From assembly GCA_963669155.1 (NCBI GenBank), contig OZ022578.1, positions 10,906,230-10,970,229 on the forward strand: a DNA stretch of 64,000 nt, written 5' to 3'. The notes beneath the pieces are model-generated. The model had not been told where the DNA came from, made no database searches, and saw only the letters and a list, made by a program, of their open reading frames with translations. Below are positions 25,777-40,332 of this stretch, piece by piece (positions within the stretch are counted from its first letter, which is position 1; every line of letters starts with the position of its first letter). The stretch comes from Arbacia lixula. Lineage: Eukaryota > Echinodermata > Echinoidea > Arbacioida > Arbaciidae. The position numbers were made by a program, and so were the translations under genes.

Positions 25777-26131
25777 CTATATCGCCATCTCGTCAGCTGT
25801 GTTCATGGATGGGCTGCACCGCTTCGCGTTCGTCTCCTCGCGCTCCAGCTCTCTCACCATCCCGTCTGTGTCGGGGTTGTTCTCACTGCCCGCCGGAATA
25901 AGAGGGATGTGCGAGGTGGTTATCTGCACGGAAACTACTGCTCACGGCAAGTGTCAGTCCACTGCCATACGTCGAGGAGACCCCCCTTTAACCTAAGAGG
26001 CCTGCGGTCCGCATATACAACTGACGATGACAATACTTACTTTGCGAGACGATTTTCAAATGCGCAGTGGAAACGTTCCTCCTCCCCCTTGATATTTCCT
26101 TCTCCCATTGAAAGCGCGCGTGGAAATCCAT
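25777..26131 (-). CDS. Candidate two-exon gene for an 83-residue protein
   Basis: Exon 1 (26131-26041) starts at an ATG in context CCACATGG and ends at a consensus donor GTAAGTATT (26040). Exon 2 (25937-25777) follows the acceptor TGAGCAG and ends in TAG. The 103-bp intron joins them in frame, giving 252 bp including the stop. The protein begins MDFHARFQWEKEISRGRR and ends NTADEMAI. The exon 2 stretch ENNPDTDGMVRELEREETNA is acidic, with mostly G or C third positions, a strong coding pattern relative to its surroundings. The acceptor is only moderate, and a second acceptor at 25924 would shift the phase. The family is not recognised. It could instead be the 3' end of a larger gene. Confidence 0.33.
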
Positions 26132-27620
26132 GTGGATCAAACGATGCAATCCTCCCCCCATTACCGCATATTTGGCTAACCACTAATGCTAGGCTGAGAC
26201 ACACGACCGGACTCCGTGATTCGCACGGGAGGCTACCCGGGTACTTAACGTGGTGGGTGGGGGTAAGACAACCGGAATTTTTCAAAGATGGCGGTACGAG
26301 TTTTTAATTTCGGATTCCATCGAAAAATACAAATAAAGATAAAGAACTATTACAGTATGCACACTTCCGCTGTGGAATTGGTATCATATGTTCTTTGGTT
26401 GCAAGTACCTTTATCATATGAACAGACGGGTCAAGCATTTAGGTCAGTTCAGCTTAATTTCATTCTATTGAAAAGCAATTACAAACCAAGAGTGTGATTC
26501 ATAACTCGTAATTACAGCTACAATACAAGTTATACTGCATGGAGAAGAGGGTACTACTCGTAATTAGCAGGTGAATGAGACCAAGTTAGTAGTGTTTGAT
26601 GGGAAAGTTCTCCTTCCCCATGGTAAATGTATATTACCTTGTGGATATCCGACAACACGTTGTTCTATGGTGTTTGTGCATATTACTTATGCAGAATTGC
26701 ACAAATGTATTTGTTTTTGTGTAACATACGATAAGCTCGTAACACAGAGTGCTACGCCACCTGGGGATTTATTGAGAACACATACTCGTGTCAAATTCAT
26801 AAAGTCTTTTAATTTAGTAAGGTGTAGTTATTTTCATAACTATATTTTGATACAATTCATAATTTAATTATTTGGGGTATTTGTATAGTCTGTATGAAAT
26901 ACATTTAAACGTATGTTAGTGTGAATGATCCTTAGTTCACCTTTTTCTAAAGAAAAGAAAGTTACCTTTAACGTTTTGTTTGATAATCATTTTGTTTGTG
27001 TATCATCCTGTTCAATATGTTACTTTTCTGTTTTTAAGTTGAGGCAGCATGTGTGAGTCTACGTGCCCAGGGGCAACAGTGAACTACTTCACCTTTGTAC
27101 ACCCTGACCTACACGCTGTTTCATTCTGTCATGTGTATTCTGTTGTATTGTGTCCTTTGTTTCGTTGTACGTGCATTTCTTCTGGTAATGTTGTTAAACG
27201 TAAATGTTATTTTCATGGTGAAATGGAATATAATATAGGCATTTGAATAAGATGTAGTCACATATGGCTGATCAGCTAGAATCCTATGGGTTGATCTGTT
27301 TCCCGGCACGTGTGTTACTCCTCTCTCTGTGTGGGAGTCCGCCGTGTCCTGTCACGTCGCATTGATTTCATGCTAAACCTGACCTTTCACAATGAAGCCA
27401 AATATAGATGGGTATATCACACACGGTAAAATACAATATGATCTGCTGGAGTTTTGTCCCACTAAGAACCTTTCCACCTTGCCTCTTACCCTCTGGCCTG
27501 GATTTAGTTCGGAGGCATCCGCGCCCACCTTTGCACTTGCTTCACATTATGTACATTATTTTTTTTTCCAGCAAGGTAGATAGATGGGGATATATATACA
27601 TATATTACGAGAGAGGAAGA
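26132..27620. other. Noncoding stretch
   Basis: An ATG-started 65-codon Cys-rich frame at 27049-27246 follows a fair acceptor-like U-rich tract but is AT-rich and unrecognised, so it is not called. Nothing else seen. Confidence 0.4.
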
Positions 27621-27623
27621 TAG

Positions 27624-27625
27624 GG

Positions 27626-27661
<36 letters not shown>

Positions 27662-27665
27662 GGGG
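27624..27665. repeat. (GA)n ending in poly-G
   Basis: GA array of about 26 bases running directly into about 15 G. Confidence 0.95.
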
Positions 27666-27669
27666 CGGG

Positions 27670-29740
27670 AAGTAAATGGGTTATGAGAATGGAAGGGGCG
27701 GGGTGTAATAAAGAATATGTATGTATCTTTCACGTGTGTATGTACAGTATAAAACATTCGCTGATTCATTGATTGAGACGAAACGAGACAAAACATGGAT
27801 GAAACGCTATGAACATGATGAAGCAATGAATATCCAAAGAATATGAATCATGATTGCTCCACATCCTAGGGTCGCAATATGTTGATAAAACAAAAACATA
27901 ATGCGTCGCCGCTTCACCACTGTATGCTGTATATTAATAGACTCATGCATACACATGACATCGCAGGAAGAGATGCACACACTTCCATTTACAAATGTCA
28001 ACATCCTTGAGTAGCCTCCACGAGGCGCGATCATCTACTCGCTGTCTTCCTCATTGCATATTTTTCTTTCACATGTTGTACTTTCTCAATTTCATGCGAC
28101 TTGGAACAAAACATTTACATAATTACTGTTTATTTTTCGTATGAATGCCTTTTCTCAGTCATCAATCCGAGATAGCATGCTTGCGTGTAATGATATACCA
28201 ATGAGAAGGGTATTGGTGGCGTTGGTGTACAGACCAGTGCTTTTAGGCATGAGCTACCACTGATGTGCATCACAACTCTTACTATCTTCGCCTGGTCACT
28301 CATACACGCCGTCCTTTCTGTCAATCCACCGTGGATTAAACGACCGTCATATAGCTTTCAGCGGGTCTGTCGGTGAACTCTGTTTGGGGGAACCGGCTGT
28401 CGGGGAAGAGGGGGAGGGAGGCTAACCTGCGTTTCTGTCAGACAATAGCGAGCTATGGATACTGCATGCATCCTATCCTGTAGCTATCTCCTGAAGATCA
28501 GATCAAAGAGAGGCGAAGACACGGCTGATGACGTCACCGATCCCCGATGACGTCAATCACTCAGCGAGGAGATGGGGAGAGAGCGAGAGAGGGACCAAGG
28601 GAATATGATTAACAGAGATGCTTGATATAAGCGTGGACTTTGTGATTCTCACAGAGGTGTAAATACACGTTCGCACGAGCTTGCAGCGCGCTCGCCCCCG
28701 CTGACCAAAGCGCCCCTTCTCTCGCGCGCCTAGTTAGCAGGCATGTTATGTTGGATGAAACGCGATTACGCACGTCCATTCATGCCTTTTTTATAACGCC
28801 TTTTATCTGCCAATTCATCATTCTTGTTGACAACATAGAAATTACGCATGTGTATGCTCACAGTATTTTTGCGGGTTTCATTTGCTAGTTGCATGAAATT
28901 GATCCAACTACCAATGTAAAAATAGAACAACATGATAATGAACTCATTAATAATGTAACCCGCACGTCTGTCAACGCACAGATTCTGGAATCATCGGTAG
29001 CTATAGATATCGACGGCTGGAATGCAGTGCTTGTAGTTTAAGCGCAGAGGAAAACAAAGAATGGGGAATGGGGGAGCGGAAGAGAGGGGAAAACAAATCA
29101 AAATGTTATTCAGCAAGTCGTCTTTAATGGCTCGAGCTTGATGCACGTCCCGGCTTCTCGACGGGGGAGCTGGGCATATTATTCCAGACACCCTACCGCG
29201 TCCCCAGACGAGGGCAATGAAGGGGAAGCTATCGGTGGAATGGGGGCGAGGAGGAGGAAAAGAAAGAGGAGGGGAGGAGGTAGAGAAGGAAGGGGATGAG
29301 GAGGAGAAGGGAGTAGAGGATGGAAGGAGGGAACAGTATACTGACTGTCCGTGGCCTATAGCTACCAAGATTTTACGTCGAACTTATCCCGCTAAATTGT
29401 GTTTGGGGGATTCTCGGCGGGAGAGGGGGTAACTTAGTGGAAGAGTTTCATCGAATTGTGGGCGCAGACTTGCGCTTGGAAATGGAGCTCTCAATAAATT
29501 GCGCTCTCCGTAAAACATTGGGTGAAAAGCGGTCCTAATTTCCCTGGAAAGTCTTTACTTTGACCTTAAGCGTCTGTCCCATTTTGTCCCTGTTTATGGC
29601 ACATTTCTTGTTTTATCATTCTTGCATCGTCTCTTTTATTAGTTTGTTTTTCACTTCTACTTGTTTACTTCATCGTAATTTTTTTACCTATTCACTCCCT
29701 CCCTTCCCTTTCCAGGTTATATTCCCACACTATCAGACCC
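27670..29740. other. Noncoding stretch with paired CRE sites
   Basis: Two TGACGTCA palindromes lie at 28529-28536 and 28548-28555. A GA-rich purine patch lies at about 29040-29090 and 29245-29330. No gene recognised. Confidence 0.45.
28529..28555. promoter_or_regulatory. Paired CRE (TGACGTCA) sites
   Basis: Two perfect eight-base palindromes 19 bp apart, start to start, both embedded in GATGACGTCA. This is the binding sequence of CREB/ATF-type bZIP factors. The spacing is close to two helical turns. Function is inferred from the motif only. Confidence 0.4.
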
Positions 29741-29741
29741 C

Positions 29742-29743
<2 letters not shown>

Positions 29744-29796
<53 letters not shown>
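29744..29796. repeat. Compound (CT)n(CA)n microsatellite
   Basis: About 32 bases of CT followed by about 20 of CA. On the other strand this is TG then AG. Confidence 0.95.
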
Positions 29797-29799
29797 TCC

Positions 29800-30625
29800 C
29801 TCTGTATCTTACTTTATTAGTTTATTTTCTTATTTATTGTTTGTAGTTGATTGGATGCTCAAGGAAAAAAATGGTTAGTGTCACTGAGAGATATAAAGGT
29901 ATCAAGGGGAAGATTTTAAATACGCGATCTACAAACTGCCAATCTAATTTTACAGGAATAGATAACGAGCTTCCAAGAATGGTGCTGCATCCAACATTAT
30001 AAGGAAAAGGTATGTTTACATAAATATTGTAGATGTTTATCGTCTGCTGAATACATTGATTTATATAGCGGTCCGGAAAGGGGAAGACAGACTCGCAGTT
30101 ATGATCCACAAAAAGTCACGCCGACCTTTAAATGTGAGCCATGATTTCATTCATTCAGTCACATGTTCTTCTGTACATGAGATGCGCGTTCTGCTAGCAC
30201 AGATACAAAGACGCCATTACTCCTGTCATCATATACATTATGTAATTCCACTTTGAAGGCTTTTGTTTTGTCCCACTCGTCGACACTTTCGATAATACGG
30301 ATATAATTACAATTGTATTAGAAATCAGAGAACATGAAGACGTATGCAGGTTGATGCCTCGCTATAGCGTATTTAATTACTCGCCTTAATTGTATTCGTA
30401 AGCAATCTCTGTTATAATGGCTGGGTTGTCTTCCGCTGTAGTCACATCAATTAAGAACATTATATTGACTTGGTACATACTTAATTAAGGATTAATCAAA
30501 CATTGTTTTGTATCTTGTGTAACGGCAATTCAATAATGTGCTCTCATCTGAACTCTTTACTTACATGCATTATGTTTTAAAGGCCTACATGTTTGAGCAT
30601 TCAAATAGGCAAATACATACAAACA
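29800..30625. other. Noncoding stretch before the Tc1 element
   Basis: AT-rich. An acceptor-like TTTTACAG at 29955 and an AAG|GTATGT donor at 30008 bound 54 bp with stops in all frames. No coding segment recognised. Confidence 0.45.
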
Positions 30626-30627
30626 TA

Positions 30628-32315
<1,688 letters not shown>

Positions 32316-32319
32316 TACA

Positions 32320-35300
32320 TACATACATATACATCATGACACAAAGGTAAAAATATATCGGTAGCAATTGGAAATATTTAACAATGAACGTGGAATAACG
32401 TTTTGAGGATGGATTATCTGCTAATCTGCAACCGATTCATTTTCCAGTTTCGATAGTGACTCGTGGTGATACTGATCACAACATCCTGAAGAAAATAACA
32501 TATTCGCAGGAATATTCTCCATAAAATGACTCATGCAAGACGAGAGGCAGACAGATATGTGTTTTTTTAAATCAGTTTTTAATTCCAATTCTTCAGGTTT
32601 ACAACTACATAAACATATTAATTTTGATAAAGAAAATTGTACAATTGTATCGACAATAAGCGAGCATGAAAATCAAATTGATTATGCATGAATTTATAAT
32701 ATTGCATACATTGCATATAATCAGCATAACAATTTCATTCACATCCCCTTTGCAATGATTTTGTTCTGCTCTATTTAAGTTTAACAAACCCTCCGAACTG
32801 AGACAAATTTCTACCACAAAACATGAAAACAAATTAAAGAAATATAATAAACAATATAACACAGCTTCCCATACCTACTATCAGTATCAGTCTACAGGCC
32901 TTATATACGCCCACCCAAATCCCTACTCCCTACCCCCCCCCCCCCCGACAATACAGCTTCCTATCTTACTATCAGTATATAGGCCCTATCCCCACTCCCT
33001 CACCAAACACACACACAAACGTTCACACACACCTCAAACACACACGCATACATAAACATGCATTTATTTCTGCCCACAAATAAATAGGACTAAATATCTC
33101 TTGCATGAAAAATAGAAACACATTACTAGAATACAAATATAATATACTTATCATTATGAAGATTCATGCGCGTGTGTATGCGCGTAAGTATGTATACACT
33201 CACTCTCTCAAACATAAATACACACGCACACACACATACATACATACACACAAAAGAGCGGAGAAATAGAGGAGGGAGATGAATGCGGGTTTAAAATGGA
33301 CGATTGAAATTGATACAATGAAGAATAAGACAGGACGAGGGGTAGACGATAAATTAAAAACATCAAGAAGGAAAGCAGGCAAACAAAAATAAACGAATAT
33401 GACTTCAGATAGGTCAACCATTAACTTGAAAGATTATATCAATCTTGTGTCAAACTTTGAGGCGGCTTTTCGTGGCTACAAATAATAGCCTGATTACATT
33501 GAAAGCAGACACCGGTCGTGAGACTCGGATTACATTTTGGTTATTAACTCCGGTTTGATTCTGTTGATTCCACCCGTTTTCAGAAATCATAATAGCACAG
33601 GAAGTCTGGAATCGGTATAGCTTTCAGGTATCAGGTGAAGCGTGGATTTATCGTATTCATGGGGTGCATGGTGCTACTTGTTTGGACACGCATTCTGTAA
33701 GATAAGTTTTTAAAAGTAATAGGTGACTTAAAATGCTAATTTACCAGCCACGAATTATGCGTGATTCGTCAACAAGAGACCATGATAAAAAATATTGGCA
33801 AACGTTAAAATTCGTACGTAGATATAAATATCGTTATAGTAGTTTCCAATAGGTCGAATTCTTCATGATTGTTATCATAAATACATGTGTGGACATTTAT
33901 AGTTTACCTATTTTTTTTTTTGAGAGTGGGCCCATGTGAAGGACTCGACATTGTGGTCGACATCACGAGGAGATCTTGTTGTTTGTTGTGCATCGTTATG
34001 ACCATGTGCAGCGGTAAGATTTAAAGCACACGTCTGCCCAGGTATTGTGAGTGTGCGATCGACCTGCTGTTTATTATTTTTGCGGGACTCTTTTTGTTCC
34101 ATGTATTGTGTCATGACGTCAGCACAAAGACGGCAGTATTATTTTTTTTCTTTGATATCCAAGGCACGGTGTATTCAGAGCCGGCCTTGAATGTTAACCA
34201 TTTATCCATTTGCTTTTTTCGAACGTTCTAATGCCAAATTGGGAGAAGACCTAGAAAGAAAAAGAACGTTCAACTATGCAGTATGGCGGGGGCTTGTGGT
34301 GTTTTGACATTGAACAGACAATAGCAAAGGAAGACGCCTGAACATTCCAGACATTTTCCACATCCGGGCGTAGCCAAAAGCCAACAGGAGGGCTGCATTC
34401 ATGTATTATTGATGCGATGTCATTGATTGTCATGATTGTTGTTGGGATTGTAACGATAATATCGTTCGAGGGAAAAAACACTACATGTGTTTACGTACCT
34501 CCTCTCTATCCTACGTGTACATGTGTTTCCCCCAGAGCCATTATTCTAAATTGACACTCTGTATGCCACATAGAATGGTGCTATGTGTACTATTTGCGCT
34601 ATAATACACATATAAAACATAAAGACGTAACATCACATGCGTTCTTCAAATTTACAATGTGTAATATGCGCACGGATATGGGTATGCTCTTCAACACTGG
34701 TGTTTTTATTAGTTTGTAAATTGTTTCCATATATTTTCTCCGTCTGAAGTCTTTTATAAAATCATGTCTATAAATATGAATACTATCAACGTGTATGTAT
34801 ATGTTTAAATTGATTTTGAATTGAGATGTTTTATGAGATCACACACCGCAGCCCAAAGGATGAACGATGTTCAATGAACAACGATGCCATTTACAAACAG
34901 CTTGACACTCAATCTACATACAAAGGTCATTACTACACGGCATAGATATCTGAAAACAGGACGCTACTTGCACAATACCCATGTTTTATGTCACATCAAT
35001 CAAATTTTCATTACACTTTCCTTTACATTGACTGCTTATGCTAATCTGTATGTTCGTATTTCTGCTGCTATGTACACACCATTTAGCACAAACATGATTT
35101 ACACCCCCACGAGAAACCTCCCTTACCCTTTGTGCACCAGATCATTTATTTCCAGTTTTATTTCAGCTGGGTGGTCTCTTCAGTTATAACACTAATGTAA
35201 ATGAGGGCCTTGACAGATACGAATACATTACAATACATACACAGAATAGTAAAACAATACAAAACATGTCAACGTTTGTAACCAATTTAATGTACAAGAC

Positions 35301-36072
35301 GTAACACAGTACAATGAAAATGTAATGAAAATTGTACACCCAATGATTAAGTTAAAAGAAAATAGATATTGCAGAATATGGGATTTGAGTGTATCGCTTG
35401 TGCTAAAATGCAAGAATGGCATTCACACAGTTAAACAGTACCGCCATTTGGTATCATTGACATTCTACATGTATATGAAATATGCAACAATACAAGATCG
35501 AGGAATAAACTCTACAAGAAGCGCAAGAAGCTACGTTCCCTCGAATATTAAATTTTATCATTCTACACTCAACCGTGTTTATGAGCCAGATTCATATGTT
35601 TTTTACATAATTTATAGTCGATGATCATACGTCGAATGCAAGCACTGCCGTGCAGCACGTTTCAAATTATCCATGCGCATGTCATTGTTAGCTTGAAGCA
35701 ATATTTGTACTTGGTTTGATGATTATAATATATGTTCAGGTGTTGTTCTTTCCCAAAGCGAACATCAAATCACTTGAAAACCAGTTACTAGGTATTATTG
35801 TTGATATATTGCATAAATGCAATCGTAATTTGTCCCTTTTATCATTGTTCATATATGGAACAGATGATAAGAATTTCTAAATCATAGCTTCATGCGTTCG
35901 TTGGTCATTATTATTCTGTGTAACGAATATAAATGTAATTTCTGCGAGGAAATAAACGCTTGTCCGTTGCTACAACAAAAAATCAAATATAATTTCATCA
36001 ATGGTACCATATTTTAAAAAAAGGTATGTTATATTTGCTAATTCTCAATCTTTTGTGTTCTTGTTTTTACAG
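32320..36072. other. AT-rich noncoding stretch, likely KCNN intron
   Basis: CA/C-rich patches lie at 32930-33050 and 33215-33252, with an A/T homopolymer near 33910. Open frames here lack codon character. It ends at the acceptor of the KCNN exon. Confidence 0.45.
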
Positions 36073-36168
36073 AGTTCCGTGTATTCCGTGATTCTCAAAT
36101 CCATGATCAGTGCTTCCACGCTGGGACTTTTGTTCCTTATTATAATGTATCACACAAGAGAAATTCAG
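36073..36168 (+). CDS. KCNN (SK channel) exon encoding the S2 region
   Basis: SK channels are voltage-independent potassium channels opened by calcium through bound calmodulin in the plasma membrane. This 96-bp exon has a strong acceptor (GTGTTCTTGTTTTTACAG) and a perfect donor (CAG|GTAAGT), both in phase 0. Its 32 codons read SSVYSVILKS, a hydrophobic S2 helix, and MYHTREIQ. The order LKxxIS, ST, LLxLII, YHTRE, Q is the vertebrate SK S2 signature, and the splice point after REIQ precedes the LFMVDNGADDW segment in known channels. No S1 exon upstream or S3-S6 exon downstream was found, so flanking introns exceed about 36 and 28 kb or the missing exons escaped notice. The isolated exon looks under selection: no stop and intact splice sites. 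Confidence 0.9.
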
Positions 36169-36169
36169 G

Positions 36170-36605
36170 TAAGTGTTCACTGCTATTTATATATTATATT
36201 CTTATTTATTTGTAGACCTGTCAGAACCCAAAATACCTTCCTCCGTGTATGACAGCAAGTTTGGAAGGCACACTTTACATTTGTTTGAACAATCAACGTG
36301 ATTTATGAATATCCGCATGAAAAGTGAAATGTTGTTTTCAAATCTCTTCTATCCAATGTGCACTGTACGGACTAATTCGTTACTTCAATACAGTGCTTCT
36401 CCTGATTGTTAAGTATTTATTGTTTCAAGTTGTTATCGCAGTCCAAGTAATATTTGAGATCAGTGTGGAATGCGATATTCTGAGTTTGAACGCGAATAAC
36501 TTTTCCATCTAGTAATCCTGCGGTCTACCACCATAGCCACCATCTGAAGTATATTGAGAGTGACGATGGAAATGTGTGTGTTGAAAGTAGACAAGATGAC
36601 GTCGA
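36170..36605. other. Start of the intron after the KCNN exon
   Basis: Begins GTAAGTGTTCACTG. AT-rich, no further exon recognised. Confidence 0.5.
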
Positions 36606-36608
<3 letters not shown>

Positions 36609-36684
<76 letters not shown>

Positions 36685-36720
36685 AAGAGAGAGAGAAAGA
36701 GAGAGAGAGAAAGAGACAGA
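36609..36720. repeat. Compound (GT)n(GA)n microsatellite
   Basis: About 28 bases of GT, about 46 of GA, then interrupted GA to 36718. Confidence 0.95.
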
Positions 36721-37317
36721 CAGGGACTGTTAATATAAGCGTGAAGCGAGAATAATTCCAGAACTTAAGGCATACGGTAAGCGGCGAAGCTTGCGTTGAC
36801 AGCACTGGCGTTATTACTGATGAAAATAAACCTTGCTTCGAGTCGCGCCGTTGACGAACACATAAAATTCCTGCAAAGTATGTAGTTTATCACATTTAAA
36901 GCAATAAAAAAAAACCCAAGTTCATTATTATTTTACAATACCCCATTTGGTCGCTCCAAAAAGTAGTTGAGCATACTTATCCTCTCACTCTGTCGGGCCA
37001 TTTCAGTGTCTCAGTTGCGTCATCTGCATATTCATGAGAGGGGCTCTGATTTCACGACAAGAGAGGGCTGATCTTTTCTCTTATATTCATGCGCTGCCTG
37101 CACTTTCCATCGCCCCTATTTTACGTATTTTGTTATATCAGTGAAGAGCAAGCCAGGAAGGTTCTTTTGGTGATATAGATCTATCGCGACGCATTTAATC
37201 GCAGGAAAGGTCGAGTGTGATTGGAACACCTTAAAGTCAACCAATTAATGTCACGGTGCATTTTCTTCTAGAGTGCTTTAAATCTCTGGCCACCTGCTCC
37301 TCTCTCGCTCTTTATCA
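36721..37317. other. Noncoding stretch
   Basis: No gene recognised. Confidence 0.5.
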
Positions 37318-37468
37318 TTCTTCTTCTTCTTCTTCTTCTTCTTCTTCTTCTTCTCCGTCTTCTTCTTCTCCGTCTTCTTCTCCTTCTTCTTCTTCTTCTT
37401 CTTCTTCTTCTTCTTTCTTTTCTCCTCCTCCTCCTCCTTCTTCTTCTCTCTCTCTCTCTCTCTCTCTA
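37318..37468. repeat. Large (TTC)n tract with (TCC)n and (CT)n
   Basis: About 110 bases of TTC with CCG interruptions, then TCC units and about 24 bases of CT, all pyrimidine on this strand except for a few G bases. GAA/TTC arrays of this length can form triplex DNA. Confidence 0.95.
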
Positions 37469-37636
37469 TTGTCTCTCTGTTCTCGTTATTGACCACCAAC
37501 TTTCTCCCTCGCTCCCTCAATTATATATCTGTCCTTGCTTTATCTAATACAACCCCCTACCCATCTCCTTCTCTTTTCCCTCCTCATTCTCTTTCTGTTG
37601 TCACTCTGTCCTCAATATTTCCCATACCACTCATTA

Positions 37637-37637
<1 letters not shown>
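37469..37637. other. CT-rich linker between repeats
   Basis: Pyrimidine-rich, unordered sequence without a recognised gene. Confidence 0.6.
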
Positions 37638-37696
<59 letters not shown>

Positions 37697-37720
37697 CTCC
37701 TTCTCCCTCTTTCTCTTTCC
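37638..37720. repeat. (CT)n microsatellite
   Basis: Interrupted once by G at 37659, about 54 bases of CT followed by a degenerate CT tail. Confidence 0.95.
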
Positions 37721-38002
37721 ACCTTTCCCCTTGACATTTTCGTCTCTGCTATCTCATCTAGCTCTCTCTTCTTTCCATCCCAATCATCGTACAATTGACA
37801 GGATCATTCTAAACACTTAGAACAAATGTGATGTTAAGTAACAAAGCATATACCATGCGTGATCAGAGAGGAGGATGCCACTTCATGTACATGTATATCA
37901 AGGGCACTTGTGGAAAGAAGCACACACATACAAAAGCAGTGCATGGTTAAGATGAGAGGATGGAAGAAAGGAATAAAGAGAGATCAGAGGGTCTTAGAAC
38001 GA

Positions 38003-38036
<34 letters not shown>

Positions 38037-38042
38037 CGGGGG
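38003..38042. repeat. (GA)n ending in poly-G
   Basis: About 23 bases of GA run into G10. Confidence 0.95.
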
Positions 38043-38299
38043 AAGAGACAGAGAGAGAGACAAGCGGGCGCATTACGAAGAGGGAGAGACGATGCATTAA
38101 TTTTGTATTCACCATGGTAACATAACCTGTAAACGTACAGCATAAGCGTATGTATTGTTTTGGATGTATTTTGTGCGTGTTAGCTTCCTACTACGATATT
38201 ACAATGTTTACGTTGAATGAAAGCATCTATCTATGATTTTCCTTTGCTTAATCACACATGCCCCTTCATCGCAGGTGACATAGTATGAATAAATATTAC

Positions 38300-38320
38300 A
38301 CACACACACACACACACACA
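38300..38320. repeat. (CA)n microsatellite
   Basis: About 21 bases of CA. Confidence 0.95.
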
Positions 38321-38406
38321 ATTAATGTATATGTTCATGTATATAGGACAGGAGTAAAGGGAGAGAAGGATTATAGAGATGGATAAATAACCAGTTTTAA
38401 CAGAGA

Positions 38407-38530
38407 ACAGAGAGAGAGAGAGAGACAGTGTGTATGTGTGTGTATGTGTGAGTGTGTGTGTACGTATGGGTGTGTGTGTGTGTGTGTATGTATGTGTGTG
38501 TGTGAGTGAGAGAGAGAGAGAGAGAGAGTG
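38407..38530. repeat. Compound AG-TG-AG microsatellite
   Basis: AG array, interrupted TG arrays with TATG variants, then AG again. Confidence 0.95.
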
Positions 38531-40332
38531 GTAGGGGGAGGGAGTGAAAGCTCACACATGGCTTTGCTTAATGTATTGATGAAATTATTTTTTGAATGAC
38601 AGTGTCATCCATTAATGATGCTGTAATATGCCCTGTTTACATTCAAACGTAATATCTAAATGGTATTGATTGCATTCCAAACTAGCAATGGAATATTGAA
38701 CATCACTATGACGCAAATAAAGTTTGGCTTCAAATGATATGCATTATACATTATATATAACTGACCTAAGGGAGGAAGAGGTGTGATGTTATACAAAGCA
38801 ATGCGAACAAGCTCAAATATAAAAGCAGCTATAGCAGTTCAGGTGCACAAGCAAAGAACGTTCCCCCCAACATTCTGTTTGAGGAGGAAGAAAATTAAAA
38901 TATGATAGCTATAAAGAGATAATATCGACCTACTGGCCCCTCTGCTTAACTTCCACTCCTGTTGATGGAATCCTAAAAGTTCAGAAAGAGAATGCAGCCC
39001 CCCCCCCCCCCCTTAACCACCATCCCCTCCATCGCCCCTCTCTCTCTCTCTCTCTCTTCCCACAGTATACCGATGGTCCCCCTACCTATATATCTCGCGG
39101 TAACATGGCGCTGTGAGCGCCCAAGAAAGAAAAACACGGGGACAAATTACGCGACTCTAAATGTCAGTGTTCTCCGACTGGACACCCCTGTGTCAACAGC
39201 CCGTCAGTGGCGGGGACAGACCCGTGACGTTAAAGACTTTATAGCCGGCAATAAATCAGGTTTGAATAGATTTCACATGAAATTAAGTTGATGTTTTGGA
39301 GTGGGAATGCACTTTGAACCACGTCATTCAGTTGAGCTGAGCCTGGAGATTAATAGTTCCCGTCACCTATTTTTGGGTCACGTGGACAAACAGCTTTTAT
39401 AGGAATGTGGGCAGGGCAGTTTCGGGTTTCGTCGGCAACCAGTGACCCGTAGACACGCTACAACAAAAAGAATGTATATGGGCTGATTGGGCGTTTAGTT
39501 TGGGATTAAGGGTGACAATGACTGACCGCACTGCCGTACCATATCGTCGCGCTAGCTGCATATGGCTTGCAGGAAGTTGGCGGAGCAATATAAGATCGTG
39601 CAAATTGTAGCCAAGTCATTAAAAGCTATTTCAACGTAATATAATGTGTATAAGGAAATATTAATGTATATAGGCCTATGCACCCTATAACGGCTTTTAC
39701 ATACCGTTGTATGTATATACTACTCATTTTAGTGTACCATTTTAGAATTTAACACATAAAACATTCATTCATGATTCATTCATGATTTGTTGCAATATTT
39801 ATACTGTGGGACGTTGATTACGTCACGTTACGATATCATCGGCTCACCATGTGCCACGAGCGCAGTGCTCTATCAGTCATTCACATATATCGCAATATAT
39901 CGCATAAAGCACCTCTTGGTACGGTGTAGATGTTGCACGATTACATTTGTGTGCAGATTAAGGGCTGTTTTTGTACCATTTGTACTTGTGCGCAAATGGG
40001 CTCGAAAATCTTTATCGATTACACGTTATGTTCCTCAAATAGAAACGACTGCGCAATACACAATAACATTAATATCGATATGGTATGATATTTCAGATTT
40101 CAAAATAACACATGGGAAGTAATAATCGTTCACAAGGCTACCGAGAAGAATGCAAGTGATCCTCCGCAAGATATTCATATTTTCAGACATCGTCTCTGTT
40201 TGCTTTGTGTTCTTCAAAAAATGGGGCGCGAGCATGGACTGACTGTCCAGGACGGGAGGGAAGAAAGAAAAAAATCAATCGAAAGCATGAACTCATTATG
40301 TACGGATCGTCAGCTAGAAATACACAGCCATA
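38531..40332. other. Noncoding stretch
   Basis: C12 run at 39001-39012 and CT array at 39039-39057. No gene recognised before the small spliced model at 40333. Confidence 0.45.

Noticed and set aside
27049..27246. 65-codon Cys-rich ORF with ATG
   Set aside because: AT-rich codons, no signal peptide pattern and no spacing like known Cys-rich families; likely chance.
29956..30008. Exon-like segment between a TTTTACAG acceptor and a GTATGT donor
   Set aside because: All three frames contain stops within 54 bp.
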